Positions 31,152 to 39,696 of a stretch of 48,321 nt of DNA are shown piece after piece. Under the pieces are notes generated by a model, which was not told the origin of the DNA, searched no databases, and worked only from the letters and a program-made list of their open reading frames with translations. The stretch covers positions 1 to 48,321 of the forward strand of contig JBDTEO010000033.1 in the NCBI GenBank assembly GCA_039922495.1, in the 5' to 3' direction. The stretch's first letter is position 1. Every line of letters begins with the position of its first letter. The DNA is from JALYYC01 sp039922495. Its GTDB lineage: Bacteria; Chloroflexota; Dormibacteria; CF-121. Made by a program: the position numbers and the translations under genes.

Positions 31152-31697
31152 TTGACGCGTGCCCGGCTGCTCGGCGCCCTGCTTTTGGCCGCCGCGCTGA
31201 TCGCGCTCATCGTGCTTCAGGTCCAGCCGAAGGCAGTGGCCCCCATCCAGGTCAGCGTCGCCGCCGGACCGGCGCGCCTTGGGGCGCCGGCCCCCGACTT
31301 CAGCTCGTCCAGTCCCGATGGTTCGCGAGTTCGACTGAGCCAGTACCGCGGCAAGCCGGTGCTGGTCAACTTCTGGGCGACCTGGTGCGGTCCGTGCCAG
31401 GATGAGATGCCGCTGATCCAGCGCGCCCGCGACCGCTGGGCCGCGAGCGGCCTGACGGTGCTCGCGGTCAACTACCGCGAGACCGATGCCAGGGCGATCA
31501 CGAGCTTTTTGAAGAAAGTTGGCGCGCGCTTTCCCGCTGTGTATGACCCGGACGGGCGGATCGCTGCCGCCTACGGTGTCACGATCGGCCTGCCGATCAC
31601 CGTTTTCATCGACCGGTCGGGAGTGGTCTCCGTCCTCCAGGTTGGCCAGATGTCGGGCTCCGTGCTCGACGCCCAACTGGCGAGAATCCTTTCATGA
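31152..31697 (+). CDS. TlpA/ResA-like membrane-anchored thioredoxin
   Basis: The product has one N-terminal membrane anchor (LLGALLLAAALIALIVLQ) and a TlpA-type domain (GAPAPDFSSSSPDG...V-N-F-W-A-T-W-C-G-P-C-Q-D-E-M-P). The redox pair is in WCGPC and the cis-Pro in I-G-L-P-I-T-V-F-I-D. It likely keeps cysteines of CuA or cytochrome c reduced outside the membrane. No ATG or GTG lies close to the end of ctaB in this frame. The TTG at 31152 (MTRARLLG) gives a good signal-anchor start; a non-canonical CTG overlaps the ctaB stop. The last bases overlap the next gene. Confidence 0.85.
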   Translation: MTRARLLGALLLAAALIALIVLQVQPKAVAPIQVSVAAGPARLGAPAPDFSSSSPDGSRVRLSQYRGKPVLVNFWATWCGPCQDEMPLIQRARDRWAASGLTVLAVNYRETDARAITSFLKKVGARFPAVYDPDGRIAAAYGVTIGLPITVFIDRSGVVSVLQVGQMSGSVLDAQLARILS

Positions 31698-32434
31698 TCA
31701 TCGCCGCGCTCTGCCTGGCGACCGGTTGCGCGTATTTCCTGGCGGGCCGTCGACCGCTCCGGCTCTACGGTCCGCGTCGCAGTTGGACGGTCCGGCGCTG
31801 GAGGGCGATGGCGTTTGTTATCAGCCTCGGGCTGGTGGCCATCGTGGCCGGGTTCGGGGAGGTGGTCGCGGCCCAGCGGTTCTGGCTGCGAACGTTGCAG
31901 TTGCTGCTGCTGCTGATGGTGGCCTGCCCACTGCTGGTGCTGGGCGCGCCGTCGGCGCGATTTGCGCGCCTTTTCAATCGCCCGGGTCAACGCGTAATGC
32001 CGAGACAGTCGCGATCGGTCGCGGCATTTCTGCTCTTTAGTGTCGCGTTGGTCGCGGCCTACCTGCCGCCGGTCTATCGGCTGATGGGTGCGTCGGGCCT
32101 GGCCCGATCGATCGCGGAGCTCACCGTCGTCCTGATCGGCTACGCCTTCTGGACCCAGGTGATCAGCCAACCTGGGCGTCCGTCCCCGCTCTCGCACCTC
32201 GGCCGAGTCGCCTATTTGTTCTTGTCTTCGGCCCAGGTGCGGATCCTGGGCCTGGTGCTCGGCTTCGCACCGGCGTCGTTCTCGGGCGTGCCGCTGATTG
32301 ACCAGCAGATCGGCGCCGGCATCCTGATGGTGCCCGGCGTCCTCACCGATCTGATCGCGCTGACGGTGTGTCTCTACCTGTGGCTGGCGCAGGATGATCG
32401 ACGGAATCAGCCGCGCTGGGCTCGAATCGCCTAG
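31694..32434 (+). CDS. CtaG-like membrane protein without the conserved histidines
   Basis: The 246-residue protein has the CtaG_caa3 topology of about six to seven helices. It keeps the order of recognisable segments of its neighbour at 29331-30185: L-Q-L-L-L-L-L-M-V-A-C-P-L-L-V-L-G-A-P, L-G-R-V-A-Y-L-F-L-S-S-A-Q, and I-D-Q-Q-I-G-A-G-I-L-M-V-P-G. The His pairs of CtaG (HMTQH; HTVHHLEH) are replaced, and only one His remains. It would therefore not bind copper in the same way. Its ATG overlaps the thioredoxin gene stop by four bases (ATGA), so it is part of the operon. Confidence 0.75.
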   Translation: MIIAALCLATGCAYFLAGRRPLRLYGPRRSWTVRRWRAMAFVISLGLVAIVAGFGEVVAAQRFWLRTLQLLLLLMVACPLLVLGAPSARFARLFNRPGQRVMPRQSRSVAAFLLFSVALVAAYLPPVYRLMGASGLARSIAELTVVLIGYAFWTQVISQPGRPSPLSHLGRVAYLFLSSAQVRILGLVLGFAPASFSGVPLIDQQIGAGILMVPGVLTDLIALTVCLYLWLAQDDRRNQPRWARIA

Positions 32435-33285
32435 CGCCGGTCCCCGGGCAGCCTGATGTAGCGCGCCAGGGCGAGGCTGTGGACGCCGAGCGCGATGAAG
32501 CCCAGCGCCAGGATGCCCAGGATGGGGCGGCCGTACGGCTGCGTCAGTAAGTAGGCGAAGATCCCGCTGAATCCGCGCGCCTGCCGGGCATTGTGCTGCA
32601 GCGCGGCCAGCAGGATGAACCAGCCCATCAGGACGAAGACCAGGCCGCGGCTGACGTAACCGAACTGGCCCAGAGCCTGGGTCACGCGCTGTTCGTCCCT
32701 GGACATCTGGCGACGCTTGAGGTCTTGTTGAAATGTCGCTCGGTAGGCCTCGTAGAGCTGGCCGAGGCCGGCCGCGATCGCGATCAGTCCCGCGACCTCG
32801 GCGAGCACGATCCCGGCGGGCGCCCGCAAGACGCGCTCCGCCAGTTGCTGGATCTCATCCGGATGATGGCTGTCAGCCCCGTGCGTCAGGAGGCCGATGG
32901 CAAAAAGTGTCAGTCCGAGATAGGCGCAGCCACTGAAGGCGAAGGCCACCCGGGTGGCAACGCCTTTGGCATCATCGCCGCGCTGAAGCGGATCGTAGAT
33001 CGCCCGGATGAATCCCCAGAGAGAATAGGCGGCGAGGAACCCCACGCAGGCGATCAGGAGGATCCGGCCGAGGAAAAAGCCGGCGATGGCGATCAAGCTG
33101 CTCTGCTGGTCAGCGTTCCTTGCGGCGCCTGTGATCGCGATTCGAAGCGCGGCAAGGCCCATGAAGCCGTAGAGAAAGGCTCGAAGGACATAGGCCGCCC
33201 GCGCCAGGGCCTTGTAGGCCGGGTGTCGCGTCGCCCGTCTTGCCAGGCGGTTGGTGGCGGCCGCCGATCGCCCGACCGGATTCAA
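32431..33285 (-). CDS. DUF1206 membrane protein
   Basis: The protein of about 284 residues shows the three tandem DUF1206 units, each a pair of helices with the pattern A-R-A-A-Y-V-L-R-A-F-L-Y-G-F-M-G, F-A-F-S-G-C-A-Y-L-G-L-T and Q-F-G-Y-V-S-R-G-L-V-F-V-L-M-G-W. The function of the family is unknown. I place the start at TTG 33285, which overlaps the stop of the upstream hydrolase gene as TTGA. The frame is open further upstream but would run inside the hydrolase gene. Its stop overlaps the end of the CtaG-like gene on the other strand by four bases. Confidence 0.85.
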   Translation of the reverse strand: MNPVGRSAAATNRLARRATRHPAYKALARAAYVLRAFLYGFMGLAALRIAITGAARNADQQSSLIAIAGFFLGRILLIACVGFLAAYSLWGFIRAIYDPLQRGDDAKGVATRVAFAFSGCAYLGLTLFAIGLLTHGADSHHPDEIQQLAERVLRAPAGIVLAEVAGLIAIAAGLGQLYEAYRATFQQDLKRRQMSRDEQRVTQALGQFGYVSRGLVFVLMGWFILLAALQHNARQARGFSGIFAYLLTQPYGRPILGILALGFIALGVHSLALARYIRLPGDRR

Positions 33286-34175
33286 TCGCCGGCCAGCGAT
33301 GCCAGGTCCAGGACGATGCGTTCGAAAGACCCGACGGCGAGCGAAAGATGGCCCTGTCCCGGACTCAAATGGACGCGCGCGCCGGGGAGGTGCGCCGCGA
33401 GCCAGGCTCCATGCGCGAAGGGCACCATGCGGTCCTGGTCGCCCTGCCAGATGGCCACCGGGCGATCGATCGTCGCCAGGTCGAAACCCCACGGCCTGGT
33501 GAAGGCGAGATCGTCATCGCGCCAGCCGCCGATGCCGGCCGACACGGAACGCCGGAATGACATGGCCAGGTAATCGGCGAACGCGCCGGTCAGTGACGCC
33601 TTGTCTACCTCGGAGACCAGGCCACCAAGCGACTCCGCGACCTGATCACCCTGGACGTCGGCCAGGTCGGCGGCGAACCGCTCCAGCATCGGGCTCAAGG
33701 TCTCCGTCCCCGCGATCGCCGCCGAGAACTCGTCGACGTTTTCTGGTCCCATGTCCGCCATCCAGTCCAGTCCTTGCGCCGGGTAGGGCGCGACACCGGC
33801 AATGGTCGCCGCCGCCAGGCATCGGTCTCGCAGCGCCGTGACGCAGGCCAGGGCGTGTGGCCCGCCGCCGGACCACCCCGCCGTCACGAAGCGCTCCGCG
33901 CCGATCGCGTCGAGGATGGCCGCGACGTCCGCGGCAGCGTCCACAATCGATCGCCCGGGCTGGGCCGTCGAGCTGGCATAACCCGGTCGCGAGTAGGTGA
34001 TCAGCTGCAGGCCGGCCCTGGTGGCGGCGTCGGCCATCGGCGTGTAGGCAACCGCCGCGCTCGGCGTGCCGCCGTGGAACAGCAGCGGCCGGTCTTTCGC
34101 CCGGCCCTGGAGCAGGACCTCAAGGCTTCGACCGCCAGGTCGCGTCACGCTGATCGACCTGGCGCTCTCGGGCAC
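33282..34175 (-). CDS. alpha/beta hydrolase
   Basis: The 297-residue enzyme has the alpha/beta hydrolase order: oxyanion segment H-G-G-T-P-S-A near residue 35, Y-S-R-P-G-Y-A-S-S, nucleophile elbow G-W-S-G-G-G-P-H, acid residue in W-Q-G-D-Q-D-R-M-V-P and the catalytic His in GQGHLSLA. The substrate is not predictable; relatives include esterases and epoxide or haloalkane hydrolases. Coupled to the DUF1206 gene through the TTGA overlap and preceded on the same strand by the LigD-type polymerase gene. Confidence 0.88.
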   Translation of the reverse strand: MPESARSISVTRPGGRSLEVLLQGRAKDRPLLFHGGTPSAAVAYTPMADAATRAGLQLITYSRPGYASSTAQPGRSIVDAAADVAAILDAIGAERFVTAGWSGGGPHALACVTALRDRCLAAATIAGVAPYPAQGLDWMADMGPENVDEFSAAIAGTETLSPMLERFAADLADVQGDQVAESLGGLVSEVDKASLTGAFADYLAMSFRRSVSAGIGGWRDDDLAFTRPWGFDLATIDRPVAIWQGDQDRMVPFAHGAWLAAHLPGARVHLSPGQGHLSLAVGSFERIVLDLASLAGD

Positions 34176-34184
34176 GGACTGATC

Positions 34185-35111
34185 CTAACGAGCCACGCCC
34201 CGGCGGCGGCCCGAACGGTCGGGACGATCTGATTCAGGGAGTGCCGGCAGCGCCGTTGCCGAGCGCTCCATCGACTGCCACGGATCGTCATGCTGGTCGA
34301 GCCAGTCCCAGACGTTGCGAACCGTGATGCCGTCGGGACGGAGATCCTCGCGCTCGACATCGGACCAGGCGACCGGTACGGCCACCGGCGCCCCGCGCCT
34401 GGCTCGAACAGCGTAGGCGGCCACCGTGGTCTGAGCATAGGCATTGCGATTGAGGTCGATGAAGAGCCGGCCTTCGCGCTTTTGCTTCAGAAACTCGGTT
34501 GTCAGATGTCTCGGATTGCTCGCGGCCAGCCGCTGCCCGATGGCGTCGGCAAACCCATGGGCCGCCTCAAAGCTCGGTCCGGGCACGATCGGGGCGATGA
34601 CATGAAGGCCCCGCGATCCTGTCGTCTTCACAAAGGGGACCAGGGTCAGTTCCTCGAGCAACGCCTTCAGCGCGAGGGCCGTCTCGCGCACCAGGCCGAA
34701 GTCCTCGTCCGCCGGGTCCAGGTCAAAGATAATCTCGTCGGGCTGTTCCGGGTGCGCGACCCGCGACAGCCAGACGTGCGCCGTGACCATGTTGTAGTTC
34801 GCCAGGTAGACCAGGGTGGCGGCGTCGTCGATCACGGCGTGCGTGATCGTGCCACCCTTATGCAGGTCCACGGTCGTTCGATGGATCCAGGCAGGGAAGG
34901 AGTCGGGGATTCGCTTTTGCTGGATGGCGAAGCGGCCGATGCCATCCGGGAAGCGATTCATGTGCAGCGGCCGCTCGCGAGTAAACGGCAGCATCCGCGG
35001 GGCGATGCGCTCGTAGTAGGAAACCAAATCGCCCTTGGTGATGCCATCGTCGGGGAAGACGACCTTGTCCGGATGCGTGATCGTGATCTGGTGGCCGTCT
35101 AACGCTGGCAT
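34185..35111 (-). CDS. stand-alone LigD-type primase/polymerase
   Basis: This is an archaeo-eukaryotic primase-type polymerase as found in the POL domain of LigD, used in bacterial non-homologous end joining and gap filling. Landmarks are THPDKVVFPDDGITKGDL at the N-terminus, R-P-L-H-M-N-R-F-P-D-G, the two metal-binding Asp in F-D-L-D-P-A-D-E-D-F, T-T-G-S-R-G-L-H-V-I-A-P, and F-I-D-L-N-R-N. There is no ligase or nuclease domain in the 308 residues, and no Ku gene nearby. I chose ATG 35111 because the family begins at this point, though the frame is open upstream. Confidence 0.88.
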   Translation of the reverse strand: MPALDGHQITITHPDKVVFPDDGITKGDLVSYYERIAPRMLPFTRERPLHMNRFPDGIGRFAIQQKRIPDSFPAWIHRTTVDLHKGGTITHAVIDDAATLVYLANYNMVTAHVWLSRVAHPEQPDEIIFDLDPADEDFGLVRETALALKALLEELTLVPFVKTTGSRGLHVIAPIVPGPSFEAAHGFADAIGQRLAASNPRHLTTEFLKQKREGRLFIDLNRNAYAQTTVAAYAVRARRGAPVAVPVAWSDVEREDLRPDGITVRNVWDWLDQHDDPWQSMERSATALPALPESDRPDRSGRRRGVAR

Positions 35112-35219
35112 CGCTCTGACTCTAAGAGTTCGAGCAACGCCCCGGGGGCACCGCGCTGGTTGAGTGCAGGTATCGTTAATCCCTTGTCGGCGGCTATGCA
35201 AATCGCCGATGATTGGTCC

Positions 35220-35801
35220 ATGGCCACGAGCCGACGAGCCGACATGTTCACCGCCGACGGCAAGCCGTCGGCCGCCGACCCGCGTGAGAACGGACCAAGG
35301 TTGGGAGACGAGCGCACCACGCTGGTCGAGTCCCTGCGCTGTCACCGCCTCACATTGGAGCTGAAGTGCTCAGGTCTTGATGCGGAGTCTATGGCGCGAC
35401 GTGCCGTCGAGCCGTCGACGATGTCGCTGCTGGGGCTGGTGCGACACCTGGCCGAGGTGGAGCGTGGGACGTTCCGGAAGATGATGGCGGGCCAGGATGT
35501 GCCCCGGCTGTTCTGCTCCGACACCGATCGTGACGGTGATTTTGATGGCGCGATTCCCGACTCCCAGGTGGTTGCGGAGGCGTGGGACGCCTGGCGTGCG
35601 GAGGTGGATTTTGCCACGCGATTCGTGGCCGAGGCGCCCAGTCTCGACATCACCGGCGACGATCCCTTGAATCAGCATGGCAGCGGTGGACGGCCGATGT
35701 TGCTGCGCGAGGTGCTGGTCGGAATGATCGGGGAGTACGCCCGCCACATGGGTCACGTCGACCTGTTGCGCGAGCGGATCGACGGACGCCTAGGCCAGTG
35801 A
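35220..35801 (+). CDS. DinB/DUF664-family protein
   Basis: The protein belongs to the DinB-like four-helix bundle group, DUF664 branch. The recognisable order is DERTTLVESLRCHRLTLELK, then A-E-S-M-A-R-R-A-V-E-P-S-T-M-S-L-L-G-L-V-R-H-L-A-E-V-E-R, and the last helix E-Y-A-R-H-M-G-H-V-D-L-L-R-E-R. The histidines H-L-A-E-V-E and H-M-G-H give the usual metal triad. Such proteins are metal-dependent thiol transferases or of unknown use. ATG 35220 is chosen; ATG 35244 is an equally good start as neither has an SD. Confidence 0.85.
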   Translation: MATSRRADMFTADGKPSAADPRENGPRLGDERTTLVESLRCHRLTLELKCSGLDAESMARRAVEPSTMSLLGLVRHLAEVERGTFRKMMAGQDVPRLFCSDTDRDGDFDGAIPDSQVVAEAWDAWRAEVDFATRFVAEAPSLDITGDDPLNQHGSGGRPMLLREVLVGMIGEYARHMGHVDLLRERIDGRLGQ

Positions 35802-36063
35802 GCCTTTCCGCGGACTAGCCAGAGCGCTGTCGTCGTGGCCGGCTGTCGTTGGCCGCGAGCGAGGGGGCGAGCTGCGCCGTCATCTGTGAGATTTCTCGCC
35901 AGCAACGTTGTCGTTCCAGCTTGATCAACCCGAATCGCCAGAGCAGCCGTCGAAAACGAAAGACCATGCCGATAAGTACGGGCCTCCGAGGCGGATGGAT
36001 GCATCAGATGGCATACCAGCCGGTGGAATGATCTAACGAGCGGCCGCTTCGTAGTAGGGAGTA

Positions 36064-38046
36064 GTGGGCTCGAATCCAGCCGTCAAGCCGCCGTCACCCG
36101 CGGTGACGCCCATATGGCGCAACCGGCGATTTCTGACCATCCTGCTGGTCGGCCTCGCCGTCAACTGGTTCCTGATGTTCGCGCTGTCAGGTGGTCCCAA
36201 ACGGGTCACCGTGCCCTACAGCACCTTCATCGAGCAGGTGCAGGCCGGTAACGTGAAGGCGCTCAACGCCCAGGACAATGCGCTTCAGGGCGAATTCAAG
36301 AAGTCGGTGAAATCCGGCTCGACCAGCGGAGTCCTGTTTTTGACCCAGCGACCCGTCTTTGCCCAGGCCGATCTCGAAGCGATGCTGGCGCAAAACCATG
36401 TCCCCGTCACGGCTCACCCCCCGGGGTCAGGCCAATCGCCGCTCCTCGGCCTCCTGCTTGGCTTTGGTCCAGTCCTGCTGCTGGTTGGCGCCTTTCTCTA
36501 CATCAGCCGGCGGGCCACTGCCGCCGGCGCCGGGGGGATCCTGGGTGCGTTCGGCAAGAGCAAGGCCAAGCTCTACGCGTCCGACGCCCGGGCAAGAATC
36601 ACGTTCAATGACGTCGCCGGCATCGACGAGGCCAAGGCCGACCTTGCCGAGGTCGTCGATTTCCTCAAGACACCCGCCAAATACGAACGCCTGGGGGCAA
36701 CCATCCCGCGCGGGGTGCTGCTCATCGGTCCCCCGGGGACCGGGAAGACGCTCCTGGCCCGCGCGGTCGCCGGCGAAGCCAATCGGCCCTTCTTCAGCCT
36801 GTCAGCCTCGGAGTTCGTCGAGGCGATCGTCGGCGTTGGCGCCTCACGCGTCCGCGATCTCTTTACCCAGGCGAAAGCCGCGGCCCCGAGCATTATTTTC
36901 ATCGACGAGTTGGATGCCATCGGGCGATCGCGCAGTGCCGGCTCGAACCTGGGCGGCAACGACGAACGCGAGCAAACGCTCAACCAGATCCTGACCGCGA
37001 TGGATGGATTCACGCCCACCGAACAGGTGGTTGTCCTGGCCGCCACCAACCGCGCCGAGATCCTCGACGCGGCGTTGCTCCGCCCCGGCCGATTCGACCG
37101 CCGAGTGACGGTCTCGCCGCCGGACCGGGCGGGTCGCGAGGCGATCCTGCGTATCCACGCCCGCAAGGTGCCGCTTGGCCCCGACGCCAACCTCGCCGAA
37201 ATAGCGGGTGCGACGTCGGGATTCGTCGGTGCCGAACTACGGAACGTCATCAATGAAGCTGCCCTGATCGCGGCGCGGAAGGGCCGGAGTGCCGTTGCCC
37301 AGGAGGACTTCACGGAAGCCATCGAGCGGTCCGTGCTCGGCCTGCGACGGCCGATCATCCTGGGCGTGGGCGAGCGTCGCCTGATCGCCTACCACGAGTC
37401 CGGGCACGCCCTGATGGGGCTGCTGATCCCCGGGGCTGATCCAGTCAAGAAAGTCACCATTGTGCCGCGCGGCATGTCCCTGGGCGTGACCTACAGCCAA
37501 CCAATCGACGATCGATATAACTATCCCGAGAGCTACCTGCGCGGGCGGATCATCGGCGCGCTCGGCGGCCGAGCGGCCGAGGAGGTCGCCTACGGCACGA
37601 TCACGACCGGCGCGGAGTCGGATTTACAACAGGTGCATCAGATCGCCCGCTCGATGGTGATCCGTTGGGGCATGTCGCCGAAGCTCGGTCCGATCAATAT
37701 CACGCCGATGCCGGATGGCAGTGGCGGTGTCGAGCATTTCAGCGACGAAACGGCGAAACTCCTCGACGAAGAGGTTCGACGGATCGTCGACGAGTGCCAC
37801 CAGCACGCGATCACGCTCATAACCGCCAATCGGCGCCGCCTCGACGGCCTCGCCGAGGCGCTCTTGCGGCACGACACCCTGGGCGAGGACGAGATTCTGG
37901 CCGCGGCAGGCATGCCGGAGCGCAAACGGGTTGGGCCAGTGCTTGCGCCACCCTTCGCGCCCAATGGCGAGGGCCCGCTGATCGAGGTGCCGCAGACGTC
38001 GGCGCCGGCACGGCCGCCGGTCGCGGCCTTCGATCGCCAATCGTAA
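36064..38046 (+). CDS. ftsH: ATP-dependent zinc metalloprotease FtsH
   Basis: FtsH degrades membrane and short-lived proteins as a hexamer. The 660-residue product has two N-terminal helices around a periplasmic domain, and the AAA module with Walker A GPPGTGKT (about residue 222), Walker B F-I-D-E-L-D-A and the SRH segment A-T-N-R...L-R-P-G-R-F-D-R. The peptidase domain has the zinc motif HESGH (444-448) and E-S-D-L-Q-Q. The pore loop reads V-E-A-I-V-G-V-G, with Ile where E. coli FtsH has Phe. The start is GTG. The Pro/Ala-rich C-terminus is poorly conserved. Confidence 0.95.
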   Translation: MGSNPAVKPPSPAVTPIWRNRRFLTILLVGLAVNWFLMFALSGGPKRVTVPYSTFIEQVQAGNVKALNAQDNALQGEFKKSVKSGSTSGVLFLTQRPVFAQADLEAMLAQNHVPVTAHPPGSGQSPLLGLLLGFGPVLLLVGAFLYISRRATAAGAGGILGAFGKSKAKLYASDARARITFNDVAGIDEAKADLAEVVDFLKTPAKYERLGATIPRGVLLIGPPGTGKTLLARAVAGEANRPFFSLSASEFVEAIVGVGASRVRDLFTQAKAAAPSIIFIDELDAIGRSRSAGSNLGGNDEREQTLNQILTAMDGFTPTEQVVVLAATNRAEILDAALLRPGRFDRRVTVSPPDRAGREAILRIHARKVPLGPDANLAEIAGATSGFVGAELRNVINEAALIAARKGRSAVAQEDFTEAIERSVLGLRRPIILGVGERRLIAYHESGHALMGLLIPGADPVKKVTIVPRGMSLGVTYSQPIDDRYNYPESYLRGRIIGALGGRAAEEVAYGTITTGAESDLQQVHQIARSMVIRWGMSPKLGPINITPMPDGSGGVEHFSDETAKLLDEEVRRIVDECHQHAITLITANRRRLDGLAEALLRHDTLGEDEILAAAGMPERKRVGPVLAPPFAPNGEGPLIEVPQTSAPARPPVAAFDRQS

Positions 38047-38108
38047 CCAGGCCCGGACCCTAGAATTAGGCTGCGCGTGCGTCGGATCAGTGAAGGGAGG
38101 CAGGGGAC

Positions 38109-39002
38109 ATGAGTCGCGTGGTAAATCGCCTTCTCGACCGTCAGCGGTGGCTCGACCCGTGGGCGGACGCATTCCAGAAAGTCATCGGCGGCTTTTACAA
38201 GGCGCTCGGTGGCCCGGGTCGCGAGCTCAAGACGCTGTTGCACGGCACCTGGCTCGGCCATCCCCTGCACCCCGTCATTACGGACATTCCCCTGGGCGCG
38301 TGGACGCTGGCGATTCTGTTTGACGTCATCTGGCTGATCAAGGGAACGCACGGATGGGTCTCGGCTGCCGATGTCACGATCTTTATCGGTGTGTTGGCGG
38401 CGCTCGGCGCGGTCGTCACCGGCTACACCGACTGGAACGAGACCTACGATCGCGAGCGCCGGGTCGGCCTCGCCCATGGACTGCTGAACACCGCCGCGCT
38501 GGTCCTGTATGTCATCTCGCTGGTGATTCGGGTTTCCGGCAGTGGGCGCGGCCTGGCGATCGTCATCGCCCTGCTCGGCTATGCCTTCGTGATTTCGGCG
38601 GCCTTCCTGGGCGGCGAGCTGGTCTTCAACATCGGGATCGGCGTCAATCACTATGCCTTCCAGCACCAGCCCACGGACTTTACGCCCGTCCTGCCGGTCG
38701 CCCAGCTGGCCGAGGGCCAATTGCAGAAAGGCATGGCCGGCGAAACTCCCGTGCTGCTCTACAAGACGGCGGGCAAGATCTGCGCCATCGGCGAGACCTG
38801 CAGCCACGCCGGCGGGCCACTGTCTGAGGGCAAACTGGACGGTAACGACGTTATCTGCCCGTGGCATGCCTCGCGGTTTGATGTCTGTAGCGGCACCGTC
38901 AAAAGCGGCCCGGCTACCATCAGCCAGGTGCAGTACGAAACGCGAGTGCAGAACGGCCAGATCGAGGTCCGCGTGTCGCCGGACGCGGCGCAAACAAACT
39001 AG
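38109..39002 (+). CDS. DUF2231 membrane domain fused to a Rieske [2Fe-2S] domain
   Basis: The 297-residue protein has an N-terminal DUF2231-type membrane part with four helices (L-G-H-P-L-H-P-V-I-T-D-I-P-L-G-A-W-T, then repeated hydrophobic segments to about residue 175). A C-terminal Rieske domain of about 100 residues follows, with ligands Cys231/His233 (T-C-S-H-A-G) and Cys250/His253 (C-P-W-H). Membrane tethering of a Rieske centre suggests electron transfer to a membrane or quinone partner. GGAGG precedes the ATG, and TAGAAT at 38061-38066 may be its -10 element. Its stop overlaps the folE start. Confidence 0.87.
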   Translation: MSRVVNRLLDRQRWLDPWADAFQKVIGGFYKALGGPGRELKTLLHGTWLGHPLHPVITDIPLGAWTLAILFDVIWLIKGTHGWVSAADVTIFIGVLAALGAVVTGYTDWNETYDRERRVGLAHGLLNTAALVLYVISLVIRVSGSGRGLAIVIALLGYAFVISAAFLGGELVFNIGIGVNHYAFQHQPTDFTPVLPVAQLAEGQLQKGMAGETPVLLYKTAGKICAIGETCSHAGGPLSEGKLDGNDVICPWHASRFDVCSGTVKSGPATISQVQYETRVQNGQIEVRVSPDAAQTN

Positions 39003-39682
39003 TGCGGGACAGCACCCTGGGCTCGCTGCACGACGAGGACGTCGAAGACCCGGACTGGGCCCGCATCCGGCCTCGCACCATAACTGACGACCAGTGGCGC
39101 CGCTTCGAGGGCTACATGGCCGAAATTCTCAGCGCCATGGGCCTGCGGCTCGATACCCCGGGCACCGAGAAGACGCCGAGGCGCTATCTGCGCGCACTCT
39201 TCGATTCGACCGAGGGCTACGAAGGCGACTCGAAGTTGGTCACGGCATTTCCCACGGAGTGCCATGGCGGCGCCGATTGCCAGATCAGCCAGATCGTGGA
39301 AGGGCCGATTCCCTTCTATTCGCTTTGCGAGCATCACGCGTTTCCGTTTTTCGGCCACGCCTTCGTCGGCTACATCGCGCACGAGCACATCATCGGCATC
39401 TCGAAGCTGACCCGGCTGGTGCGCCTTTTTGGGCGACGCTTCACGGTCCAGGAGCGGATGGGCCGCGAGATTACCGAGACATTGAGTCGCATTCTGCAAG
39501 CGCACGGCGTCGCCGTCTACCTCGAGGCGGCGCACCTGTGCACCCAGATGCGCGGGGTCCGCGAGGGGGAGTCGACGACGCGAACGACGTTTTGGCGCGG
39601 CAACTACGAGCGGGACCCGCAGCTGCGGACGGAGTTCACCGCGATGTGCCGCCGGGACACCGGCAACGGGTCCCCCATCTGA
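39002..39682 (+). CDS. folE: GTP cyclohydrolase I FolE
   Basis: FolE turns GTP to 7,8-dihydroneopterin triphosphate, the first step of folate and biopterin synthesis. The 226-residue product has the zinc and active-site motifs S-L-C-E-H-H-A-F-P-F-F-G, H-I-I-G-I-S-K-L-T-R-L-V-R, the R-F-T-V-Q-E-R-M loop and the second zinc Cys in A-A-H-L-C-T-Q-M-R-G-V-R. The start is GTG overlapping the TAG of the preceding gene. A C-terminal extension of about 20 residues beyond the typical end is present. It leads a small pterin cluster with the RibD-C-like reductase and SDR that follow. Confidence 0.96.
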   Translation: MRDSTLGSLHDEDVEDPDWARIRPRTITDDQWRRFEGYMAEILSAMGLRLDTPGTEKTPRRYLRALFDSTEGYEGDSKLVTAFPTECHGGADCQISQIVEGPIPFYSLCEHHAFPFFGHAFVGYIAHEHIIGISKLTRLVRLFGRRFTVQERMGREITETLSRILQAHGVAVYLEAAHLCTQMRGVREGESTTRTTFWRGNYERDPQLRTEFTAMCRRDTGNGSPI

Positions 39683-39696
39683 AGCCGCTGACCCGG

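Noticed and set aside
35849..36031. 60-codon plus-strand ORF between DinB and ftsH
   Set aside because: No SD, no recognisable domain and basic/serine-rich composition of random frames.
37638..38993. 451-codon minus-strand frame over ftsH and the DUF2231-Rieske gene
   Set aside because: Shadow frame; the sense genes are complete with catalytic residues.
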